Source: Bacilli bacterium
Lineage (GTDB): Bacteria > Bacillota_I > Bacilli_A > RF39 > UBA660
DNA length: 33,041 nucleotides
Direction of reading: 5' to 3'
Assembly: GCA_028693965.1 (NCBI GenBank)
Contig: JAQUUG010000004.1
Span: 1 to 33,041, forward strand
Shown: piece after piece, positions 25,649 through 33,041 of the stretch
Layout: each line of letters begins with the position of its first letter
How positions within the stretch are numbered: position 1 is the stretch's first letter
The notes under the pieces: generated by a model
Databases searched by the model: none
What the model saw: the letters and a program-made list of their open reading frames with translations, nothing else
What the model was told of the DNA's origin: nothing
Program-made: the position numbers and the translations under genes

Positions 25649-27050
25649 AAGTAGAGATTTAGCTAAGAATACTATAATAATTTTTATTGGAATAATATGT
25701 ACTAAATTGCTGTCATTTTTATTACTACCATTGTATACTAGTGTTTTATCTACTACAGAATATGGAATTGCGGATTTATTAACAACACTTATTTCTATGT
25801 TATCTCCTATAATTAGTTTACAAATAAGTCAGGGATTATTTAGAAATTTAGTTGAATGCCGAGATGATTGTAACGAACAAAAGAGCTTGATTTCTACAAG
25901 TATCATATTTATTATTATCAATTCTACAGTTTATTATATATTGTTTTTAATGATAAATCCTTTGATTAAAAATGATTATAAGTGGTTTTTATCAATTACA
26001 ATAATTGCAAGTATATTTTCCGACTTATTATTACAAATATCAAGGGGTTTAGGAAAAAACAATTATTATTCTATAGCAGGGGTAATAACAGCAATTTTTA
26101 CAATTTTTTATAATGTATTGTTTTTAGTCTTTTTACATTATAAAGTAAACGGGTTGTTATTGGGAACATTAATATGATATATAAGTGGTATTATTTATAT
26201 ATTTGTTAAATTAGAGCTCTATAAGCTAATTAATATAAAGTATTTTGATCAAAAATATTTAAAAAAATTAATGAAATATTCTTTACCACTAGTACCTAAT
26301 GCACTATCATGGTGGGTGTTTAATACTTCTGATAGGGTGATTGTGTCTGTTTTTCTTGGATTATCATTTACAGGAATATTATCAGTTTCATATAAATTTT
26401 CCACTATAATTGTTTTATTATATAATATTTTTGATAAAAGTTGGTGTGAATCTATTATTTTACATATAAAAGACGAAGATATTGTTGAATATTTTAATAA
26501 AATATTTTTAATGATTTTTAACTTGTTTTTATCATTTGGTTTATGCTTATTGGCATTTATGCCTATTTTATTTAATGTTTTGATTAACGATAATTTTGTT
26601 GATTCTTACAATTTGATTCCGATTGTCATAATTGCCTCTATTTTTCAAGTCATAGTTGGATTAGTTAGCGTTGTTTATGCGGCAAATAATGATACCAAAT
26701 CTCTTGCAAATACAGCAATTTGGTCTTCTGTGGTTAATTTAATAATTGATCTTGCTTTGATTAATTACATTGGTGTTTATGCAGCAGCGGTTTCAACACT
26801 TTGCTCTTATCTATTTTTTTCAATATATAGAGCATGGGATGTAAGTAAAAAGTATATACATATTAATTTTAATTTAAAATACTACCTAATCGCAATTATT
26901 ACATTGATTATAGTAATCATTTGTTATTATAGTAATTTGATAATTTTAAAATTATTTGGTATGATTATAGCAATAATTTATTTTTTTGTTTCAAATAAAA
27001 ATGAAATTAAAGTTGTAAAAAAAACAATTAAAAGCAAGATAAAAAAATGA
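25641..27050 (+). pseudogene. wzx: Wzx-type flippase gene interrupted by an in-frame TGA at codon 179
   Basis: The track's two ORFs (25632-26177 and 26271-27050) lie in the same frame, and the stretch between them translates without further stops (YISGIIYIFVKLELYKLI...). Together they give 469 codons, a normal MOP-flippase length, starting MSRSRDLAKNTIIIFIG at ATG 25641. A single TGA at 26175-26177 breaks the protein after GTLI; KYSLPLVPNALSWWVFNTSDR, a conserved flippase stretch, lies after it. TGA ends intact genes elsewhere in the window, so recoding is unlikely. One base change from Ser, Gly, Arg, Leu, Trp or Cys would explain it. As sequenced, the flippase is truncated, unless there is read-through or a sequencing error. 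Confidence 0.85.
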
Positions 27051-27063
27051 AAGGAAGTTATAT

Positions 27064-28800
27064 ATGAATAACTTATACACTGATGAAAAAAATGTTCAAA
27101 TAATAATTTCATTATTAAAATCACATAATATTAGAAAGGTGGTTGCGAGCCCAGGAACAATGAATGTAACATTTATTGGAAGTATTCAAAATGATGATTT
27201 TTTTGAAATATATTCATCTGTTGACGAACGATCAGCAGCGTATATTGCATGTGGTTTAGCAGCTGAAAGTAGAGAACCGGTTGTTATTACTTGTACAGGA
27301 GCAACTGCTTCAAGAAATTATATGTCAGGTCTTACTGAAGCATATTATAGGAAATTACCTATTTTAGCACTTACTGCTACTTCACCGTTGGAAAGAATAG
27401 GTAACAATTTACCGCAAATGATTGATAGAACAAATCAATTAAATGATACTTTTAAAAAATCAATATTTATAGATTTCGTTAGTAGCATTGAGGATGAAAA
27501 TAATTGTATCAATAATGTAAATAATGCATTATTAGAACTAACAAGACATGGGTGTGGTCCTGTTCATTTAAATTATGTTACTTTTGCAAGCAAAAGTTTT
27601 AATGTGAAAAAATTGCCTGTTATAAGGAAAATAGAAAGATATACAATAGAAGATACTTTACCAAAAATTGAAAACAAAAGATTGGGAATATTTGTTGGAA
27701 CGCATAAGAGAATGAGTGATGATTTATTAAATCAAATTGATGAATTCTGCGAAAAATATAATTCAGTTGTCTTATGTGATCAAACTAGTAATTATACTGG
27801 AAAATATGGCATTAGTGCTTCTTTGATAATGCAACAGGATGCATATATTGCACCATGCAACATTTTTGATATTATTATTGATATTGGAGAAATTTCTGGA
27901 TCTTATATTAAATTTAATACCAAATCATCTTGGCGTATCAGTCTGGATGGTGAAATAAGACATAGAAATTATCCTATTAAAAATGTTTTTGAAATGTCAG
28001 AAAGTTACTTTTTTCGTACATATAATAAAATGTGTAGAGGAAGAAGTAGTATGAGTTTATATAAAGAATGGTTAAAAGAAGATAACAATTTTAGAAAAAT
28101 TATTCCTGAATTACCTTTTTCAAATGCTTGGATAGCTCAAAATTTATATAATAAGTTGCCAACTAATTCAAATTTATTTTTAGGAATCTTAAATACACTA
28201 AGAAGTTGGAATTATTGTCCACTATTAAAAGAACAAATTGTATATTGTAATACTGGAGGTTTTGGAATTGATGGTACAATTTCTTCACTATTAGGAGTAT
28301 CACTCGCATCAAAAAACCTATCTTTCTGTATTTGTGGTGATTTAGCATTTTTCTATGATATGAATAGTCTAGGAAATAGACATATAAATAACAAAATGAG
28401 AATTATGGTAATTAATAATGGCAAGGGGATAGAATTTAGAAATTATTCTCATATAGCTTCTCAATTTGGAGAAGATGCTGACAAATATATTGCTGCTGGT
28501 GGCCATTATGGTAATAAATCTATTACATTGATAAAAAATTATTGTGAAAATTTGGGGTTCAAATATTTAACTGCATCAAATAAAAAAGAATTTTATGAGG
28601 TGATTTCGGAATTTACCAATAATTGTACATATGGACAACCAATTTTATTTGAAGTGTTTACAGAAACAGAAAATGAAAGTGATGCATTAAAACAAATTAG
28701 AATTATAAAGAAATCTTTAAAAGGGCAAATAAAAGAAAAGTTAGGCAAAACTTTAAATAATAGAACAAAAGATAAATTAAAAAAAGTTATTGGAAGGTAG
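27064..28800 (+). CDS. MenD-like thiamine-diphosphate enzyme of unknown substrate
   Basis: 578 aa, AAAGGAAG ribosome site. The three-domain ThDP layout is clear: a PYR domain with VVASPGTMN and SVDERSAAYIACGLAAES, whose E55 should activate ThDP, and a PP domain with CGDLAFFYDMNSL (G425-D426-L427) and VINNGKG binding ThDP phosphates and Mg. GDLxxxxDMN is the MenD-type variant. From memory of E. coli MenD, numbering aligns closely, but its Ser32-Arg33 substrate pair becomes Thr32-Met33, and no other men gene is near. So this is probably not menaquinone synthesis. It may decarboxylate a 2-oxoacid and transfer the aldehyde unit to a sugar or other acceptor. A basic amphipathic C-terminal tail (KKSLKGQIKEKLGKTL) is extra. 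The SDR gene follows directly. Confidence 0.83.
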   Translation: MNNLYTDEKNVQIIISLLKSHNIRKVVASPGTMNVTFIGSIQNDDFFEIYSSVDERSAAYIACGLAAESREPVVITCTGATASRNYMSGLTEAYYRKLPILALTATSPLERIGNNLPQMIDRTNQLNDTFKKSIFIDFVSSIEDENNCINNVNNALLELTRHGCGPVHLNYVTFASKSFNVKKLPVIRKIERYTIEDTLPKIENKRLGIFVGTHKRMSDDLLNQIDEFCEKYNSVVLCDQTSNYTGKYGISASLIMQQDAYIAPCNIFDIIIDIGEISGSYIKFNTKSSWRISLDGEIRHRNYPIKNVFEMSESYFFRTYNKMCRGRSSMSLYKEWLKEDNNFRKIIPELPFSNAWIAQNLYNKLPTNSNLFLGILNTLRSWNYCPLLKEQIVYCNTGGFGIDGTISSLLGVSLASKNLSFCICGDLAFFYDMNSLGNRHINNKMRIMVINNGKGIEFRNYSHIASQFGEDADKYIAAGGHYGNKSITLIKNYCENLGFKYLTASNKKEFYEVISEFTNNCTYGQPILFEVFTETENESDALKQIRIIKKSLKGQIKEKLGKTLNNRTKDKLKKVIGR

Positions 28801-28804
28801 AAAA

Positions 28805-29656
28805 ATGAGAATAAATGCATATTTAAAAAGAGCCATTAAATATATTTTATATGATTTTAAACAAGATAAAGTTTATGTCAATGTAAGTAATATTGTACCA
28901 AGTAAATTACTGATGGATAAAGTTGTCTTGATAACTGGTGGAAGTGATGGTATAGGTTTATCTATTGCAAAAAAGTTTGTCGAACAAGGAGCAAAAGTTA
29001 TTATATCTGGAAGAAATATTGAAAAATTATTAAAAGCTTGCGACAAGTATGATATTTCTGATTATTTTATTAATGATGTTCAAAATATTAACAAGCATGA
29101 TGAAATGCTGGATTTTGTTTTCGCAAAATATGGGAAAATAGATATTTTAATTAATAATGCTGGAATATCGTTGCATGAAAAAGATTTTTTTGATGTTACT
29201 GAAGAAGAATTTGATAATCAATTTAATACAAATTTTAAAGGTGCATATTTTTTATCACAAAATTACATTAGAAGAATAATTAACAAAAAAAATATTGACG
29301 CAAGTATTATTTTTATAACTTCTGAAAGAGGTAATCAATGTGATTATTTACCATATGGATTAACTAAAGTAGCAATTAATAATTTAATTGAAGGATTGTC
29401 TTGTAGATTTATTAGAAACAATATTAGAGTGAATGGTATCGCCCCAGGTGTTACTGCTTCTTCAATGACAAAAATAAGAGAAACAGATGATTTGTTTGCT
29501 GAAAATTATATTAGTGGAAGAAAATATTCGGCTAATGAAGTATCTGAAATTGCTTTGTTTTTATCAAGCAATTTTTCAAAATGTTTGTCTGGAGAAATAA
29601 TTCATTGCAATAATGGGAACCATTTAAATCCATGGTTTAAACATAGTATTAAATAA
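28805..29656 (+). CDS. Short-chain dehydrogenase/reductase paired with the MenD-like enzyme
   Basis: 283 aa. I use ATG 28805 with GGAAGG 7 nt upstream; the track's TTG 28790 is unlikely. Classical SDR motifs: LITGGSDGIGLSIAKKF (nucleotide loop), SGRN after strand 2 favouring NADPH, ILINNAGIS, FNTNFKG, IFITSERGN (catalytic Ser) and YGLTK (Tyr/Lys). GIAPGVTASSM follows. An N-terminal extension of about 35 residues (MRINAYLKRAIKYILYDFKQ) is basic and amphipathic, and may dock on the membrane or on the ThDP enzyme's tail. Four nt separate the genes. The likely job is reduction of the keto product made by the ThDP enzyme, or of a keto-sugar. It is the last gene of operon D. Confidence 0.88.
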   Translation: MRINAYLKRAIKYILYDFKQDKVYVNVSNIVPSKLLMDKVVLITGGSDGIGLSIAKKFVEQGAKVIISGRNIEKLLKACDKYDISDYFINDVQNINKHDEMLDFVFAKYGKIDILINNAGISLHEKDFFDVTEEEFDNQFNTNFKGAYFLSQNYIRRIINKKNIDASIIFITSERGNQCDYLPYGLTKVAINNLIEGLSCRFIRNNIRVNGIAPGVTASSMTKIRETDDLFAENYISGRKYSANEVSEIALFLSSNFSKCLSGEIIHCNNGNHLNPWFKHSIK

Positions 29657-29687
29657 TGCTTAATTTATTTTAATATCATATGCATAT

Positions 29688-29721
29688 ATATTACTTATAT
29701 TGATATAAATATAAGTAATAT
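29688..29721 (+). terminator. Perfect 13-bp inverted repeat closing operon D
   Basis: ATATTACTTATAT (29688-29700) and ATATAAGTAATAT (29709-29721) are exact reverse complements around an 8-nt loop. The position after the last gene suits a terminator, but only three or four T residues follow, so it may be weak, act with another factor, or be a protein-binding palindrome for the next operon. Confidence 0.5.
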
Positions 29722-29767
29722 TTACTCTAGCAATTTATTAAACCATATTATCAATAAGGAGACCACT

Positions 29768-30202
29768 ATGAAAAATAAAATCATATCTACATTATTAGTA
29801 ATCTTATGGATGCTATTAATATTTATATTTTCACAACAAAAAGCTGATGAATCACTAACTCTTAGTGACAACGTTGTAAAAGATACTGTTAATACTGTTA
29901 CTAACCATTCCTTAAGCAATGATGAAGTAAATAACATTGTTGAAAATACTACTGTTATTGTTAGAAAAACTGCCCATTTTACTTTATACTTGATATTCGG
30001 AATATTAGTAGCTAACTTATTTACTAATTATAAAATTAAAGAAATAATTTTAATCTCCTTATTATCGTGTATAATATATGCCATATCTGATGAACTTCAT
30101 CAATTATTAGTAATAGGGAGAACAGGTAGAGTATTAGATGTGTTAATAGATTCTCTAGGATCATTAACTGGTATATTAATATACTTAAAGATAAGGAAGT
30201 AG
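29768..30202 (+). CDS. VanZ-like family membrane protein
   Basis: 144 aa with AAGGAG upstream. Four membrane helices are predicted. VanZ signatures: IFIFSQQKADES after the first helix, VRKTAHFTLYLIFGIL, and AISDELHQLLVIGRTGRVLDVLIDSLGSLTG near the end. VanZ proteins are small polytopic proteins linked with teicoplanin resistance and surface-polymer loci; their biochemical role is unsettled. It is the first gene of the LCP-CpsC-CpsD-CpsB block, 6 nt before the LCP gene, so it probably takes part in envelope assembly here. No resistance is implied. Confidence 0.88.
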   Translation: MKNKIISTLLVILWMLLIFIFSQQKADESLTLSDNVVKDTVNTVTNHSLSNDEVNNIVENTTVIVRKTAHFTLYLIFGILVANLFTNYKIKEIILISLLSCIIYAISDELHQLLVIGRTGRVLDVLIDSLGSLTGILIYLKIRK

Positions 30203-30208
30203 TAAATT

Positions 30209-31594
30209 ATGAAAAGTAAAATATTATTAATTTTGTTATATTTAGTATCAATTGTAACGGGATATCTTATTCATAAAATAAATGTGATTCCAAACAAATA
30301 CTTAATTGTTGTTGGAATTATATACTTAATAATTATTTTATTTATATCTTTAGCAACTCTAACAAAAAGCAATAAAGTAATTAAAATAATAGCTAATATT
30401 ACTAGTATTATCATTATTTTAGGATCTTTTATATTAAATTTATATATTGTCAAAACATTAGGGTTTTTAAACAATATAGTAAGTACTTATAAAACAGAAG
30501 AATATTACTTAATAGTTTTAGAAAATCAATATAATAATATTGATGAATTAAACAATAAAAATATTGGTCTTACACCAAGTACTAGTGCTAACGCTTTGCA
30601 AGCACTAATAAATATGATTGATTATACATCAGTCATTGATGATTTAGATGTCCTTAGTGAAAACTTATTAAACGGTGAAATAGATGGTTTATATATACTA
30701 TCTTCGTTAGAAGAAATGATTGAAGAAAATAATGAAGATTTTGCTAGTCAAATTAAAATACTAAAAACGATTACTATTGAGATTAGTATTGATAATCCAC
30801 AAGTAGAAACAAAAACTGATGAAGTATTTAATGTATACATTAGTGGGATTGATACTTATGGTGATATCTCAACTGTATCTAGAAGTGATGTTAATATCGT
30901 CGCAACGGTTAATTTAACAACCGGAGAAATATTATTAATACATATTCCAAGAGATTATTATGTCTATCTTGATGGTAAAGACGGAATAAAAGATAAACTA
31001 ACTCATTCAGGAGTTTATGGTATTGATTGTTCAGTTGCTACAATAGAAAACTTATTAGATATTGACATAGATTACTATGTCAAAATAAACTTCACATCAT
31101 TAATTGAACTAATAAATAAAATAGGGGACTTAGAAGTGTATTCTGATTATACTTTTACATCAGGTGGTTATACGTATACAAAAGGTTATAATACAATGAA
31201 TGGTTCAAAGACACTAGCTTTTGTAAGAGAAAGATACACTTTACCAGGCGGTGATCGTGCTCGTGGTAAAAATCAAGAAAGAGTAATTGAAGCTATTATT
31301 AAAAAGGTCAGTAAATCAAAAACTTTATTACTTGATTATTTAAATATTATTGATGCACTTAACAATAATTTTGCTACTAATCTTAATTCTACGCAAATAA
31401 CAAATCTAGTCAAAAATCAGATAAACACTATGCAAGGATTTAATGTTACATCTATTAGTTTAGATGGAGTAGGAAGTATGGAATATACATATACTTATGG
31501 TAAAAGCAAATTATATGTCATGGTGCCAGATGAAAGCACGATAGAAAACGCAAAAGAAATGATATATAACATATTAAATAGTAATAATTTATGA
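30209..31594 (+). CDS. cpsA: LytR-CpsA-Psr (LCP) family glycopolymer ligase, CpsA-like with accessory domain
   Basis: 461 aa. Three N-terminal membrane helices (within residues 1-90) are followed by an extracellular accessory domain (about 95-195, with YYLIVLENQ and NIGLTPSTSANALQALINM) and the LCP catalytic domain: SGIDTYGDISTVSRSDVNIV, LLIHIPRDYYVYLDG, DKLTHSGVYG and FVRERYTLPGGDRARGKNQ, including the Arg and Asp residues that bind polyprenyl pyrophosphate. LCP enzymes move finished glycopolymers from undecaprenyl-PP to peptidoglycan outside the cell. The accessory domain is typical of CpsA/Wzg at the head of capsule operons. The stop codon forms the TG of the promoter for cpsC. Confidence 0.92.
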   Translation: MKSKILLILLYLVSIVTGYLIHKINVIPNKYLIVVGIIYLIIILFISLATLTKSNKVIKIIANITSIIIILGSFILNLYIVKTLGFLNNIVSTYKTEEYYLIVLENQYNNIDELNNKNIGLTPSTSANALQALINMIDYTSVIDDLDVLSENLLNGEIDGLYILSSLEEMIEENNEDFASQIKILKTITIEISIDNPQVETKTDEVFNVYISGIDTYGDISTVSRSDVNIVATVNLTTGEILLIHIPRDYYVYLDGKDGIKDKLTHSGVYGIDCSVATIENLLDIDIDYYVKINFTSLIELINKIGDLEVYSDYTFTSGGYTYTKGYNTMNGSKTLAFVRERYTLPGGDRARGKNQERVIEAIIKKVSKSKTLLLDYLNIIDALNNNFATNLNSTQITNLVKNQINTMQGFNVTSISLDGVGSMEYTYTYGKSKLYVMVPDESTIENAKEMIYNILNSNNL

Positions 31595-31600
31595 TATAAT
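31592..31600 (+). promoter_or_regulatory. Extended -10 promoter for cpsC, overlapping the LCP stop codon
   Basis: TGATATAAT begins with the TGA stop of the LCP gene. It lies 20 nt before ATG 31621, whose ribosome site is GGAGG. No consensus -35 is visible. It gives the same short-leader layout as the promoters before galE, the histidine kinase and the LtaS-like gene. Confidence 0.6.
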
Positions 31601-31620
31601 GTTAATGTTTGGAGGTAAAC

Positions 31621-32310
31621 ATGGAAGAAGTCAGTTTAAAAGAAATGTTAGATTATTTTAGAAGTAAATGGTTAATAATTTTTCTATTGCCATTATTAAT
31701 AGGATTAATAGGAGTTTTTTATCAAATATATTTGCAAGTACCAAAGTATCAATCATCAACAACTTTAGTACTTAATCAGGTAAATGAAAACAGTACTAGT
31801 ATTACACAAAGTGATATTCAAATTAATCAAAATTTGATACCAACTTATCGTGAAATAATAAAAAGTCGTAATATTTTAAGTCAGGTTATTGAAAAATTAA
31901 ACTTATCTTATGATATAGAAGAACTATCAGAAATGATTACGGTATCATCAGTATCTGATACTGAATTAATTGAAATAACAGTAGCAAGTGATAATCAAGA
32001 AGAAACTGATAATATTGCTAATGAAGTAGCACAGGTTTTTGAAGAAAAAATAGTCGATATTTATAATATTGAAAATATTTCAGTTATCGACATGGCTGAA
32101 GAAGCTAGCAAGCCATACAATATTAGTTATGTAAAATATACAATTATCTTTGTCTTAGTTGGACTTATTTTAGGCTTTGGGATTGTATTTATGATGTATT
32201 ATTTTGATAACACTATTAAAGATGAAAAAATGATTGAAGAAAAACTAGGTGTTCCAGTTCTTGGGATTGTACCTTTAAAAGCAAAAGGAGATGAAAAACG
32301 TGGATATTAA
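31621..32310 (+). CDS. cpsC: Capsule chain-length determinant / tyrosine kinase activator (Wzz domain)
   Basis: 229 aa from ATG 31621 after GGAGG; the track's TTG 31609 includes the ribosome site itself. Two membrane helices (about 22-42 and 172-195) flank an extracellular Wzz domain with QNLIPTYREIIKSRNILSQV. The cytoplasmic tail DEKMIEEKLGVPVLGIVPL is the part that activates a separate CpsD kinase. It is clearly paralogous to the first half of the fused protein at 9521, which shares the LPTYKEIVKS motif. It should control polymer length and export together with CpsD. The last 11 nt overlap the kinase gene. Confidence 0.92.
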   Translation: MEEVSLKEMLDYFRSKWLIIFLLPLLIGLIGVFYQIYLQVPKYQSSTTLVLNQVNENSTSITQSDIQINQNLIPTYREIIKSRNILSQVIEKLNLSYDIEELSEMITVSSVSDTELIEITVASDNQEETDNIANEVAQVFEEKIVDIYNIENISVIDMAEEASKPYNISYVKYTIIFVLVGLILGFGIVFMMYYFDNTIKDEKMIEEKLGVPVLGIVPLKAKGDEKRGY

Positions 32311-32971
32311 TTTATCAACTTTAAAAAATCCTAAATCTTATATATCAGAATCAATTAAAACCATTAGAACTAATCTCCTTTTTTCATCAATTGACAAAAA
32401 ATTAAAAACTGTTTTAGTAACTAGTACTAATCCAGGTGAAGGGAAAAGTTTTATTAGTTCTAACTTAGCCGTTGCTTTTGCTCAATCTGATTGTAAAGTA
32501 TTAATTATGGATTGTGATATGCGCAGGGGCAGACAACATGAAATATTTAATGTTAGTAATAGAACGGGTTTATCAAACTTATTAATTGGTGGCGACAATG
32601 TTGAAATTGAAAATTTCATTCAAAAAACATCAGTTAAAAACGTCGAATTAATTACTGCTGGAATTGTACCTCCTAATCCGTTAGAATTATTAAGTTCAGA
32701 TCGTTTTTTAAAAAATCTTGAATATTTAAAAGAAAAGTATGATTTAATTATTATTGACTCTTCTCCTATTAGTAGAGTATCAGATTCATTAGTTTTATCA
32801 AAAAGAGTTGATGAAACGGTTATTGTAGCTGCTGCTAATAAAACAACAAATGAGGATTTAGAACAAACGGTTAAATCTCTTAAAAATGTTGGAGCTCAAA
32901 TAGCGGGAATTGTTTTAAATCAAAAAAAAGTTCCTAAAAAAGACTACTATGGTAAATATTACCATTATTAA
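32300..32971 (+). CDS. cpsD: Capsule tyrosine-protein kinase (BY-kinase) with C-terminal tyrosine cluster
   Basis: 223 aa if started at GTG 32300, which is 9 nt from AAGGAG (32285-32290). The track's ATG 32291 directly touches that site, so is less likely. SESIKTIRTNLLFS (about residues 16-29) corresponds to the EYRxLRTN oligomerisation motif. Walker A STNPGEGKS (K49), Walker A' MDCDMRRGRQH (D71, D73), Walker B LIIIDSSP (D153). The tail KKDYYGKYYHY contains five tyrosines, the usual autophosphorylation cluster removed by CpsB. Function: ATP-driven cycling with CpsC to regulate polymer length. The closest relative in the window is the second half of the fused protein at 9521, which lacks this tail. 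Confidence 0.93.
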   Translation: MDINLSTLKNPKSYISESIKTIRTNLLFSSIDKKLKTVLVTSTNPGEGKSFISSNLAVAFAQSDCKVLIMDCDMRRGRQHEIFNVSNRTGLSNLLIGGDNVEIENFIQKTSVKNVELITAGIVPPNPLELLSSDRFLKNLEYLKEKYDLIIIDSSPISRVSDSLVLSKRVDETVIVAAANKTTNEDLEQTVKSLKNVGAQIAGIVLNQKKVPKKDYYGKYYHY

Positions 32972-32982
32972 GAAGGTTTAAT

Positions 32983-33041
32983 ATGATTGATATGCACACC
33001 CATATGTTATTCGGTGTTGATGATGGTTCGGAGTCGTTAGA
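32983..33041 (+). CDS. cpsB: CpsB/YwqE-type PHP-domain tyrosine-protein phosphatase, 5' end
   Basis: Only the first 19 codons are in the window. They read MIDMHTHMLFGVDDGSESL, matching the start of CpsB/Wzh/YwqE manganese-dependent phosphatases (HxH metal motif then PGIDDG). AAGAAGG at 32970-32976 serves as ribosome site, 11 nt after the kinase stop. The enzyme should remove phosphate from the CpsD tyrosine tail. It is too short for the ORF track. The call is good because both the peptide and the position after CpsD agree. Confidence 0.85.
   Translation, partial: MIDMHTHMLFGVDDGSESL

Noticed and set aside
26175-26177. TGA read as tryptophan (Mycoplasma-type code)
   Set aside because: Many intact genes in the window end with TGA at the expected length, and TGG encodes Trp throughout. 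A single nonsense change is simpler.
27064-28800. Genuine menaquinone MenD
   Set aside because: The substrate-binding Ser-Arg pair after PG is Thr-Met here, no other men genes are adjacent, and the gene sits in a polysaccharide operon.
1-33041. CRISPR array, tRNA, rRNA, phage or plasmid replication functions
   Set aside because: No regularly spaced repeats, cloverleaf sequences, integrase, capsid or replication-protein motifs were seen on either strand.

Overview
The window is about 33 kb of very AT-rich DNA in which every gene is read from the + strand. Nearly all of it concerns surface polysaccharide: chain initiation, glycosyl transfer, flipping, polymerisation, length control and attachment. 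The low GC, AGGAGG-type ribosome sites, CpsA/B/C/D-type export genes, an LCP protein and an LtaS-like enzyme point to a low-GC Gram-positive bacterium (Bacillota: Bacilli, Erysipelotrichia/RF39-like or Clostridia). I cannot place it further. TGA ends many intact genes and TGG is used freely, so the genetic code looks standard. I see no rRNA, tRNA, CRISPR array or intact mobile element.

Region A (1-8.4 kb) is the 3' part of a repeat-unit operon. It holds the end of a pyruvyl transferase gene, a ferredoxin/F420-hydrogenase-beta-like protein, a Wzx flippase, three GT2 glycosyltransferases, a Wzy-like polymerase fused to an Alg14-like domain, and the Alg13-like partner. It ends at a hairpin terminator. 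Region B (8.45-14.5 kb) holds a TagO/WecA initiator, a one-chain Wzz-plus-tyrosine-kinase protein without the usual tyrosine tail, an LtaS-like phosphoglycerol transferase with its own promoter, and an AMP-forming ligase, again followed by a terminator. Region C (14.5-18.16 kb) has a membrane hybrid histidine kinase, then galE and an unrecognised gene, with terminators after the kinase and after the unrecognised gene.

Region D (18.2-29.7 kb) is a second polysaccharide operon. It starts with a monotopic sugar-phosphate transferase (a different initiator class from region B), then three GT4 enzymes, a hexapeptide acyltransferase and a second Wzy. After a 440-bp gap with its own promoter come a second pyruvyl transferase, a second Wzx interrupted by an in-frame TGA, and an unusual pair: a MenD-like ThDP enzyme and a short-chain dehydrogenase. 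Region E (29.7 kb to the end) starts a CpsA-C-D-B module: VanZ-like protein, LCP ligase, CpsC, CpsD with a tyrosine tail, and the first codons of the CpsB/YwqE phosphatase.

The cell therefore appears able to make at least two polymers, with two initiator classes, two flippases (one broken as sequenced), two polymerases and two forms of the length-control kinase. The most novel-looking points are the MenD-like/SDR cassette, the Wzy-Alg14 fusion, and the tail-less PCP-kinase encoded just before an LtaS-like/AMP-ligase pair.
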